Assembly: GCA_003254925.1 (NCBI GenBank)
Contig: QANZ01016493.1
Location: 1 to 64,000, forward strand
Source: Chamaecrista fasciculata
Taxonomy: Eukaryota > Streptophyta > Magnoliopsida > Fabales > Fabaceae
DNA: 64,000 bases
Reading direction: 5' to 3'
A model generated the notes under the pieces. The model had not been told where the DNA came from. It saw only the letters and a list, made by a program, of their open reading frames with translations, and did no database searches. Both the position numbers and the translations under genes were made by a program. Each line of letters starts with the position of its first letter. The stretch's first letter is position 1. Positions 36,301 through 45,252 of the stretch are shown piece after piece.

Positions 36301-36786
36301 CCCCGCCAGAAACAATTACAAAAAATGCAATAGGTGACAACTTACTAATCTTAATGCATTACAAAAAACTCTTTTGTCAAAACAAATAGCAGAAGCTGAC
36401 CTCACAAGGCTCAAAACTTGACTTCTGCTTATTAGGTATACCATGTGTTGACAAAAGAGTTTCAGTGATGGGGTTATTTATGGCAGAAGCAGAAGCATAC
36501 CATGTCTAAATTCTTAGCGGAAGCTTCAAAGTGTTCTTGGCATACCATGTGTTCAACTCATGTATTTTCCCTCATATACCTCTTATATTTGAATCAGGTT
36601 ATTTATGGATATGGGAAAGTAAATGAGGCATCGACAACAATTTTTGTGACATGTGAAGAAGATATGGAAGAAGCAATTATAGCTGCAAAGAGAGGGATGC
36701 GGACTTTCAGTAGTGAATGGTTTATGAAATGTGTCATGAAACAGGAACTTGACATGGAAGCTTGCCAATTTGCAGAGTCCCTATAA
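30373..36786 (+). CDS. GNAT acetyltransferase with two C-terminal BRCT domains
   Basis: Fourteen exons, all GT-AG and in phase: 30373-30412, 30495-30596, 30710-30772, 30877-30938, 31018-31115, 31217-31268, 32396-32488, 32966-33076, 33351-33709, 33883-34333, 34619-34728, 35811-35869, 35953-36140, 36598-36786; 658 residues. The GNAT fold spans about residues 120-225, with the acetyl-CoA loop QRKGLG (168-173, the Q/RxxGxG motif) and FWLKQGF at the end of the fold. A charged, Ser/Asn-rich linker (about 240-455) contains KKRTWEASLSSLKSKRVK, a possible nuclear signal. BRCT 1 is about 457-545 (LGGTVT, HVVTG, WVVSSDWLKKSY). BRCT 2 is about 565-658 (SAGGNVIYGYG, FSSEWFMKCV). BRCT repeats usually read phosphoproteins in DNA repair or chromatin. 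Substrate unknown. A 15-base N gap lies in the intron before exon 12. Confidence 0.88.
35609..35623. other. Assembly gap (15 N) in a poly-T tract
   Basis: Unresolved bases inside an intron of the GNAT-BRCT gene, flanked by long T runs. The tract length is not reliable. No exon is lost, since the flanking exons join in phase. Confidence 0.95.
36039..36226 (+). repeat. Tandem duplication of part of a GNAT-BRCT exon, 105-bp period
   Basis: The exon segment starting AGCCCCCATGCTTTGTTCC at 36039 is copied at 36144 (AGCCCCCAAGCTTTGTTCC) for about 83 bases. The second copy lies just past the exon donor GGCAAT|GTAAGC at 36140/36141 and stays in the same reading frame without a stop. The first donor keeps the BRCT glycine pair (SAGGN|VIYGYG) and is taken as native. 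Confidence 0.9.
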
Positions 36787-38212
36787 GGATGGTAATTCTC
36801 CGGTGATGTTTAATTTGATTTGAGTAATACCAAATCTGGCCATATTTGTCACGACTTAAATTTTTTATGTATGTCCAGGGAAGCAGGTTCAATCTTACAG
36901 CCATAAAAGACGTAGCTCCAGTGCAACTTGAAATTATAGTATATGGATATGGAGAGGGGAAATGGGGTGTAAAGTATAAATATTTTGGTGGATAATCGAG
37001 TCCTATTTTTATTTCTTAAGCCATTTATACCTGTTAATCTAGTCAAGTTTTAATAAGTATTGCAAGTCTGAACTTGAGATGTACAGAAAAAAGTTTTGTT
37101 GGGAGAACTGGACGATTTTTTTTCCTCAGTGTATTGAATTCGCCAATGTGATTTATATCTAAGGTTCGTCGTTATGACTTTTTTAACCCTCATAGATGTT
37201 GAAACTTTTGTGGATTCTGCTTTCCACGATTGTGGAATTTCTTTAAAGACAACTGAAAGACTTCTGAATCTGGCCAATAGATGTAGTAAATTATAGGGCA
37301 CTTTGGTACATTGTGATTTGGTCATATTTCACTTTGTTTCTCTGTGATTTAAAAAATGACACTTTGGTATTCTGCGGTATCCTCTATTAACACTTTGGTA
37401 TCTTTTGGAGTTATTTTGTAATTTTAATCATAACAAATTTTGTAAAAAATATATGTTGACTCCAATATTTTTTTAAATTTTCATTTTAGTCCCTAGATAA
37501 TATGTATCTAGGGACCTATTTGTAATTTTCTGAAATTTTTTTATATTTGTTAATAGGAAAACATAGGATTTTGGTTTCTTATTTTCTATTTTAATTTTCA
37601 TTGGAAATAAGAAATATGATTGAAAATATATTTGAAACATGCTATGAATATAAAATATCAAATAATATTTCTAAAAATTAACTTGTAATATTCTTTTGAC
37701 TTAAGTAACCAAAATAAGTTTTAGGGGCTAAATAGTTAACATTTGTTATTATTTAGGAATTAAATAATATTATTTCATTATTTAGGGACCAAATCTTTAG
37801 AAGTGTAAAAATTGAGGGATCAAATAACAAGTTCTCTCTTTTATGCTATTTCTATATTTTTGGTAAATAATCTTTCTTCGGTTTCCTTTCTCTTCAAATG
37901 AGGAAATTCTTCTAGACCGAGAGGGTTGGGTTTTAATTTGGTGGCTCAAGCAGTCAAGCCTATTTATTTTTACTAAAAAACAAAAAAAATATATCATTAA
38001 AGTATTGTTGATTAAAAAGATCATATAGTCTATGAAATTAAAAATAAGAGAAAACTAAAGATCATATAGCTCCACCCCTTTCTAGTCGTCCATGTTGTCC
38101 ATGTTTAAAACTATAGTCTATGAAATTAAAAATAAGAGAAAATTTACTATTTGGTCTCTCTTTCTTTACTAAGTTAACAATTTAATCCCTTATTTATTTT
38201 ACATACATATTT
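36787..38212. other. 3' UTR, then AT-rich repeat-derived spacer
   Basis: After the stop at 36786 comes a likely 3' UTR. From about 37300 to 37850 several ACTTTGGTA and TTAGTCCCTAGA units look like a decayed MITE of the 'TTTGGTACC' type seen at 44174. A 30-base direct duplication (AGTCTATGAAATTAAAAATA) occurs at about 38028 and 38112. No gene. Confidence 0.5.
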
Positions 38213-38244
38213 GCGTGCCCGTTAGGGCACGCAAAGCCCCTAGT
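38213..38244 (+). mobile_element. Helitron-like 3' terminus with hairpin and CTAG end
   Basis: A perfect 8-bp stem GCGTGCCC (38213-38220) / GGGCACGC (38225-38232) with a GTTA loop is followed by AAAGCCCCTAG and then T. A short GC-rich hairpin some 8-11 bases before CTRR, with T as the next base, is the standard Helitron 3' signature. The same terminal 20-mer occurs inverted at 11302. The element's 5' end was not found, so its length is unknown. Confidence 0.6.
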
Positions 38245-39611
38245 TAAAATATAACTCTACGAAAACATTAATAAATATGGGGTTACAGCTCGGCTTTAAT
38301 TTAAGTACCAGAACATTAAAATGTAACATTTTGGGGTTGAGCAATATAATTTGCAAGTAGAAGGTCTAGGAAATCAAATGTTCTCAAACTTGAAAAAGTT
38401 AGTCTATAAAAAAGGAAGCTAAAGATCTCAATGTATCAATGGGAATTGAATTTGGAATTTTCTTATGCATTTGCTTCACCTTCACCTTCAACTTCAGAGA
38501 ATCAATCTATCTTCCCATTATGGTCTTGACAAGGTCTAGAATTCTAAAGTATTCATAGAAAAGTGAGGATTCCTTACCCTCAAGCCCATGTCTACTCACT
38601 CTGTTACCACCAGCAAGGTTATTACATGGACTCCCACCAATGATGAGATCAAATCCTCCAAAACAAGTAATCCAAGCCTCTATCTTATCTACATTCACTT
38701 GTTGAACGTCTTCAACTTCAATCAGATTTCCTGTTTGGTTGGTCTGTTCCCACCAACTGCGAAAAATGTTTCGGTTAACTTCAGATATCTCTACTGACAC
38801 CACATTCTTCCAGAGCAACCTCGGCACCCCCTATGCCAGAAAACAGTGATAGAACATTCATGCCGTTTGGAAAACGACCCTTCAACACTTGAAAGATGGT
38901 ATCCAACTGTATCAACCTGAAACATTCAGCAGAAATAGACTTTTTGGTCTCTATTTTCTTTATAAACATTAATGATTTAATCTCCATGGACAACATTTTA
39001 GGGACTAAATAGTTGATATCAAAAACCAAAATGTCTAATTGATAGACCCCCAACAACTCACATACAAAGGAAGGACAAAGAGGAACCTAAACAAGCCCAA
39101 AGAGGCTGAATCTGGGGCTCTTCTTGAGAATAATATAGTATCAGTAATATTTGCAGCAAGGTTCCATCAATATTTCAAATATCTAAAGATTAAATCGCCA
39201 TTTTGAGGTAAATTCATGGGCTTAAAAAATAGGTTTACTTGTCATTTAATGATCCTATATGTAGAACTAGTTATTAAATAACGTTTGCAACTAGGTTCTT
39301 AAAAGCACTTATAGTGTTATACCAATTGGAGAATCATTTTATTGGAAATACTAATTATATAGAAAGGAACACTCAACACAGAAAAGTTGTACTCTAAAAT
39401 AGCTTGATGTACTCCTTTCTGGTTAGTCTAGTATATCTCTGTGTCATGAAAGATACCATGAAAGAAAATAAAAACCTGAAATGCATTGCCAAGGCCTTTG
39501 TATCTATCTCTCATGGAGATATCCCAACACCTCTAGTGTGATCCCTTGGGAATCCCAACAACTACTCCATTTCACAAGGATCAAGAGGTGCCACCTTGTT
39601 TTTTCCAACCC

Positions 39612-40870
39612 TCTTAGAAGTCAAGAGTTTATTAATTAGAGTTAGTTGTTTGGTGTGTGTTAGCTAGAATATTAAATGAGGTAGGTGAAGTTGAAGTCTT
39701 TAAATATGTATGCAAATGTCATTGTAATGTAACCAATCTAATCTATTCAAATCTATTCTACTAAATTTAACATGGTATCAGAGCCTTTTGAGCCTGAGTA
39801 AATTTTCTCCATTCTTCTGAAAAATTCTTCCCTACTACTTCCTCTGTTTATGGTCTCTGTTTCCTGCGTCAAGTAAAGGTTTCTCACTTTTGTGGCCCAC
39901 TAATTTTTTGTGAACTGTTATACTCATCGCCGACGAGGGAAGAGGCAGACGGCGCCGTCTGGCCGTTCCCTGAAGTCTGGCAACCAATGGGACAGCGCGT
40001 GGATCTCACGCGCCGCATTTATCCTTCATGTTTCATGGCGCGTGAATGCCACACGCCGCCTTCCCGACAGCAGAAGAACATCGTCGTTGCTATTTCAGGG
40101 TCGTCCGTCCTCGTCTAGGCCTTTGGTGATGGTCATTTTGCCATTTGGCACTGGGTCATGCTCTTCTTCATACTGCTATTCACCTCGTTATGTCTTCTCT
40201 GATTTCTTTAGTCAGACTTGTTTAGCCTTTTTCACAGTGTCCTTTTTTTTTTTTCTTATCTCCTTTAAATATTCTTGTGTTTTTTGGCTTTGTGTGGAGA
40301 TTTCTTTCATTCCAAGTCCCTCTCACATTGCTCTTCATTTTTCAGTTCATCACTCAAGCTTGTTGATTGAATCAAGTTCATGGCTGTATTCTTTTTCATT
40401 CCAGCCTTCTCTCCTTGTGACTTCAACCATGGGCTCATAGCTGTGTTTTCATTCCAGCTTCTTCTCCCATGGATTTTAACCACAGGATTATGTTTCCTTC
40501 TCTCAACAAGTTTAGTGGTGATTTCTTTTGAGTTGTCTACATGATGACTATTTGAGATACAATGACAGGGGGAGTTGCAAGAAGATTGTTCAAGGGTGTT
40601 TTACTTATTTTTCTTTTCACAATTTTATGATGTATGGGATTTTTATGTTTTGGAATATCTTGTAACAAGTTGGGCATGATTAGAATCTATGCTCCAACTT
40701 GAGGGGGAGTGTTAGAAGTCAAGAGTTTATTAATTAGAGTTAGTTGTTTGGTGTGTGTTAGCTAGAATATTAAATGAGGCAGGTGAAGTTGAAGTCTTTA
40801 AATATGTATGCAAATGTCATTGTAATGTAACCAATTTAATCTATTCAAATCTATTTTACTAAATTTAAAA
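39612..40870 (+). mobile_element. Non-autonomous LTR retrotransposon inside the DRM pseudogene
   Basis: Two 161-bp direct repeats (39612-39772 and 40710-40870) differ at only a handful of positions. Immediately after the first is TGGTATCAGAGCC, the initiator-methionine tRNA primer-binding site typical of plant copia-like elements. Immediately before the second is the polypurine tract GAGGGGGAG. The 937-bp interior has no gag-pol similarity, so the element needs helper proteins. The left LTR begins TC rather than TG, and the flanking 5-mers (AACCC, ACCAA) do not form an exact target duplication. Confidence 0.9.
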
Positions 40871-41201
40871 ACCAAGTTCCACTTCTTACACTGTTCAAGT
40901 ACATATTTCTTCACCTGTGGAAGAGGTTCTTCTTCATCGTCGCACCCTTCAAGCTTTTTCCTGATTTTCTCGGTGACTCTGGCACTACCTAGAAAGGTTA
41001 AAAGGCAATTGAGGCTTGTCCTTTTGTCCCAAGAAGGCCACCACTTGCTGGTTGAAGGTAAAGCTTCTTGAATAGTCAGTGGTTGTAAAGGAACAAGAGG
41101 GTAACGATTGTCAATTGGAAGATTATGGATGTATCCTCTTTTTCTTGCTGCAGAAAAAAAGAACTTGGAATCAACGAATTCTGGTTCAATCTCATAAAGA
41201 A

Positions 41202-41333
41202 AACGTGATATCTTACTCCAAACTCCCTTAGGAGTGCAAGCCACATTTTCATAATAAAAAAAGTAGGAACGTGATATCTTACTCCAAACTCCCTTAGGAG
41301 TGCAAGCCACATTTTCATAATAAAAAAAGTAGG
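41202..41333 (-). repeat. 66-bp in-frame tandem duplication in the DRM exon
   Basis: Unit 41202-41267 is repeated exactly at 41268-41333. It duplicates 22 residues (YFFYYENVACTPKGVWSKIS plus two) without shifting the frame. The identity of the two copies points to a recent event or an assembly artefact. Confidence 0.93.
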
Positions 41334-42509
41334 GTGGACCAGCAACTATCTCATGGAGCTTTCTCTTTACCATGGGACAGAGTTCATTGGGTGTACCAAA
41401 ACCTATCATGGGAATAGGAAGATGTATCACCTCCTCATCAAATGCTGTTGTCTTTTCCTCACTTTCTCTGTATATACTGCTTTTCAACTTGTTTTTGTTA
41501 ATCTTCATTCTCTTAGTTGTGTAATGATCCTGTTGTATTCTTTTTTTGGGTTGTATGTGAGTTTGTCTACAAGACCCTAGCCTTCCTTCATTATTTACTT
41601 CCCAGTTGTCTTCTGGTTGTGAGCACATAACATAACTGGGGTTTGTTTCTTCATCATGAATGTTAGAATTAATTTCCTTTTCTATTTGAGCAAAGCTAAT
41701 GAAATCTGTCAGCTCACACATATTTGGGCTTCATGACCTGCATGCCACATTTTGTAATGACTTATGAGATACCAAACTAATGAAATTTAATTACTTCAAA
41801 TGATTTCTAGAAGCTACGGGGCAAATACAAAGAGAGACCAACCTCAGCTCAAGTTAAAAGAAAATGAAAATAAAGTTCTTTCCTTATTAAGATTTACTAA
41901 ATTACTTTTGATAGTAGTTTAATGCTGCTGATAGTGAAAACAGTGGAAAGTCCAAAGAAATAGGTAAAGAAACATATGATTTATCAGTGCAGATTGGTTT
42001 TGACTCCAGTTATAACCCCATCAATAACATAAAATATTAAAGTGAAGCTACTCACAGAATATGTAAGTAGAGTTTCCAATATATCTTGCATATTATCCTC
42101 ACCTACCAAGGATAAAACAAAATTATTAGTCCATAATCAAGGTGAATCTTCTTTGTTACGTACAATATTAAATGAGAATGCAAAACAACCATGCTTTTCA
42201 ATTGCTTTAATAACAATCTCTCTGGAAAATCCCATTCCTTCAAAGTAATGAACCGTCTTGTAGCTGGCACCATTGCAAGTTGAAGGACTCACCTACAGAA
42301 CATTGAAATCCAAAAGTCAGAACATGCTAAGGGAAAGAAAACGTCTCATGCTGTAACAGTATAAAAATATCTCGACAAATGCATTGGCTAAAGATTTTTA
42401 CCCTCAAAGGAGATTCACTATTCTCTTGATTAAAAGAAGCTTGCAATGGCACGTCAAAGCCCTCAAGCTCATCAAGGTCATTCTCTCAGCTGCTGTCATC
42501 ATTTGCATC

Positions 42510-43373
42510 CTACACAACTATTTTGTCACCAAAGACCAGAAAAGCAAGAACAAACTAAAGCAAAATAACTCCTTTTGTCAGAGATATGATTATATGAACA
42601 GCACTTAAGTGCCCAAACTTTTTTATATCATGGGTCTAATGATAAACTTATTATTGAGATTTTCTCAGTGTATAGATTAAGTCAATAACTGATAATGCTT
42701 CACTTCAGCGTAACCGCAATGAACTTCAATACATGGTTTTAAATTGGAAAAACCAAAGATATCTCATAGTTTTAGAGAGTATAACATACCATGACTAAGA
42801 AGCTCTAGTACACTCAAAAGGTAACCTCCAGAACTCTACAAAATAACTTAAGAGGGAAGGTAACAAACTGTCCTTGGGGAAAATAAACTGATGAAGATCC
42901 AAGTTTATTTATAAATGCTTCAGCAACAAAGATGAACTCAATACATGATTTTAAAAAAGTTTACCCAATGAACACCAACTTCGTGAAGATATTTATAGAA
43001 GACTAGATTCAAGTAACTCTTAAATTTCGATACATGAATCATATTAATCTACATATATAAATTGTAAAACTCTAGAACATTAAATTTAAGTACATTCATG
43101 AATCTAAAATTCTCAAAAGTCACCGCACACCAACTTCTAGACACCTTTTAGTAATTCCAGAAACATTTAATTCATATTATTAACAGATACATGCCTAATT
43201 AAGGCCATTGCTTTAATGAACACCAAACTGTTAGTAATAGTCAATCCTCCTAGTTTTGGAGTGGAAGGCATACCATGACTAAGTAGGATCCTACTCATCG
43301 TAGCATCGCAAGATCTAGACGATGGGGTCAGATTTTGAATTTTTTTTTCTTAACATTTTGACATTTTTTTTGG
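42510..43373. other. Intergenic or 5' end of the DRM pseudogene
   Basis: The first coding exon expected for a DRM gene was not recognised here. No other gene seen. Confidence 0.4.
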
Positions 43374-43733
43374 AGAAAACATATTGTTTGGTCCCTGAAT
43401 TGACAGTGACTCAACTAATCAATCTCTCAATAATTAAAATACACTATTCAATTCTTGAAATATTTTAATTATCAACTATTTGGTCCTTAAATTAGAACTG
43501 ATTTTATACTTTTTAATCCCTGAATTTATACTAAATTAATACTATTTGATCACTGAATTTGAATTAACTTCATACTTTTTGGTCCCTAAATTTGTATTAA
43601 ATTTATTTAGTCCATAAATTTCTACTTTTTGGTCCTTGAATTTGATCTAGAGCCAAATTGTTGAAACTTGTAATAATTCAGAGACTGATTAGTTGACTCA
43701 GTGTAAATTTAGAAACCAAATAATAGGTTTTTT
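43374..43733. mobile_element. Foldback MITE, GGTCCCTGAATT family
   Basis: The left end (about 43376-43437) and right end (about 43673-43731) are reverse complements over roughly 58 bases (TGACTCAACTAATCAATCTC versus GACTGATTAGTTGACTCA). The interior has several direct GGTCC-type units. Related to 19835-20221. No exact target duplication confirmed. Confidence 0.8.
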
Positions 43734-44164
43734 TTTTAATATTATTAAAAAATTACTTTTAGTACATATATATTGTTTTTTTTTAAAAAATAAAATCTTA
43801 CGATACTCGATCCGATTTTCCGATTTGATTTATCGTGTACCCTCATTGATCTTTAGCAAAATCCTAATCTTAATTAGTTTGCCTAAAGCACAGCCGTTAT
43901 CAAGAAACATTAGCAATTTAGCATGCACAAAGCATAAATGACATATAGAGAAGAATGGCGTGACCGAATACCAAAAAAAGAAAAGAAAAATGCAGATTCA
44001 GAGAGACATGAGCGACGCTACACGCACAGCACAAAATGTAATGTTCGCTACACGCTCACAAATGGCACGCCCCTCCACGCGCTGATAATAAGTAAAACTG
44101 TAAAAGTAATTGGCTAAAGTGTAATTTTAGTCTCTTATTCTTTGGGTAAGTTGCAATCAGCCCT
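43734..44164. other. Intergenic spacer between MITEs
   Basis: No gene seen. From about 44110 a TTTTAGTCTCTTATTC unit begins that continues after the next MITE, suggesting that MITE landed inside an older repeat. Confidence 0.45.
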
Positions 44165-44173
44165 TTATTTTTT

Positions 44174-44685
44174 GGGTAAATTCCACTTTGGTACCCTGTC
44201 TTATTGACTGGTTCTATGTTGATACCATGTTCTTTCAAAAATGACACTTTGGTACCATGTCCTTAAACTGTTACTACTTTGGTATCCAATTTCATCTTCC
44301 AATTAGGTTTTGACGGTAAAAGTCACGTGAGACGCACGAGGGACCCAAAAACACCAAACCAACCATTCTCCTTTCACAAATCGCGATTCACACGGCCAAA
44401 ATTGTAAGTCAAACGGTCGGTCAAAATTCAATCATCACATATCGTGTGACTAGCAATTTTGATTGTATGAATCGTGACTTGTGAGAGAAGAATGACTGGT
44501 TTAGTGTTTTTGAGTTCCTCGTGCGCTTCATGTGACTTTCACCGTCAAAATCTAACGAGAAAATGAAATTGGGTACCAAAGTGGTAACGGTTTAAAGGGC
44601 AAGGTACCAAAGTATTACCATTGAAAGAACCGGGTACCAAAGTGGCACTGGTCAATAGGACAGAGTACCAAAGTAGAATTTACCC
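44174..44685. mobile_element. Mutator-like foldback MITE, CTTTGGTACC family, with 9-bp target duplication
   Basis: A 512-bp element with inverted ends GGGTAAATTCCACTTTGGTA / TACCAAAGTAGAATTTACCC and further pairing inward. Target duplication TTATTTTTT at 44165-44173 and 44686-44694. The middle carries GC-richer inverted pieces (CACGTGAGACGCACGAGG versus CCTCGTGCGCTTCATGTG). No coding capacity. Confidence 0.88.
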
Positions 44686-44694
44686 TTATTTTTT

Positions 44695-45252
44695 TGTTGT
44701 AATTTTGGTCCTCTAAGTTTTCAAAAGTTTCACTTCTTGACCCCAACGACTGTATCTCATTTTAAGTTTGAAAGTAGAGTCTTGAGCTATATGTTACTTT
44801 CGAATTTCAATAAAGATAAAAGTACTTCTAATACCTCCAAAATAAGGAGTATTATTAACCCAAAAGTAAATTCTTTATGGTTTTCAAGTGGACTCTTATT
44901 TGCAATCCCTTTCCATCAGCAAATCAATCACAGGCTCACGGCAACATGTATATGTCTCCAATCTCCATAATGACTGAATTTATGAAATATATTTTATTCT
45001 TAGATTCTTGGGGCCATGTTTGATTAGAATCTTGTTACTTTGACCGCTATTTCACCTTGAATCAATTCCTCTAAAGCCTGTCAATCGTAATAACCAAAAT
45101 AGTACAAGTGAAAAAAGACGAATCGATACTCCCATTTTGCAGCATTGATTAAAAAAAAAACAGAGCATAGTAACACCTATTCTTCTTTTTCCCTCTTTTG
45201 TGAGGGGTAATACAAATTGAAAGTGTAATCATAAAAGTTTGAACTTGAAACC
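44695..45252. other. Intergenic and 3' UTR of the PrfB3-like gene
   Basis: No gene. The right part is the likely 3' UTR of the minus-strand gene ending at 45253. Confidence 0.5.

Larger units (their letters stand above)
38507..42509 (-). pseudogene. DRM-type (domains rearranged) cytosine-5 DNA methyltransferase pseudogene
   Basis: Recognisable exons on the minus strand: 42402-42509 (acidic lead-in), 42190-42292 and 42056-42102 (UBA domain, HYFEGMGFSREIVIKAIEKHG then EDNMQDILETLLTYS), a large exon 39476 to about 41740 (GPPYFFYYENVACTPKGVW, EFVDSKFFFSAARKRGYIH, KWWPSWDKRTSLNCLL), and 38507-38916 (VLSLFSGIGGAEVAL, VVSVEISEVNRNIF, catalytic GSPCNNLAGGNRVSRHGLEG). Family members do RNA-directed de novo methylation. 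Lesions seen: TGA within 42402-42509; probable shift near 41730; 66-bp in-frame duplication; a 1.26-kb LTR element inside the exon; TAG at 39562-39564; a shift or TGA before the RYKGLGNAFQ segment; an extra base after HLS; and a deletion with frameshift between EVAL and NVVSVEIS. No coding first exon found. Not functional as assembled. Confidence 0.92.

Noticed and set aside
39910-40440. 176-aa plus-strand ORF inside the LTR element
   Set aside because: Composition is Ser/Phe-rich with no gag, protease or RT motif; it is the non-coding interior of a non-autonomous element.
42402-42509. Possibility that translation of a functional DRM starts after the TGA
   Set aside because: No in-frame ATG follows in that exon before the UBA domain, and further stops and frameshifts downstream break the gene anyway.
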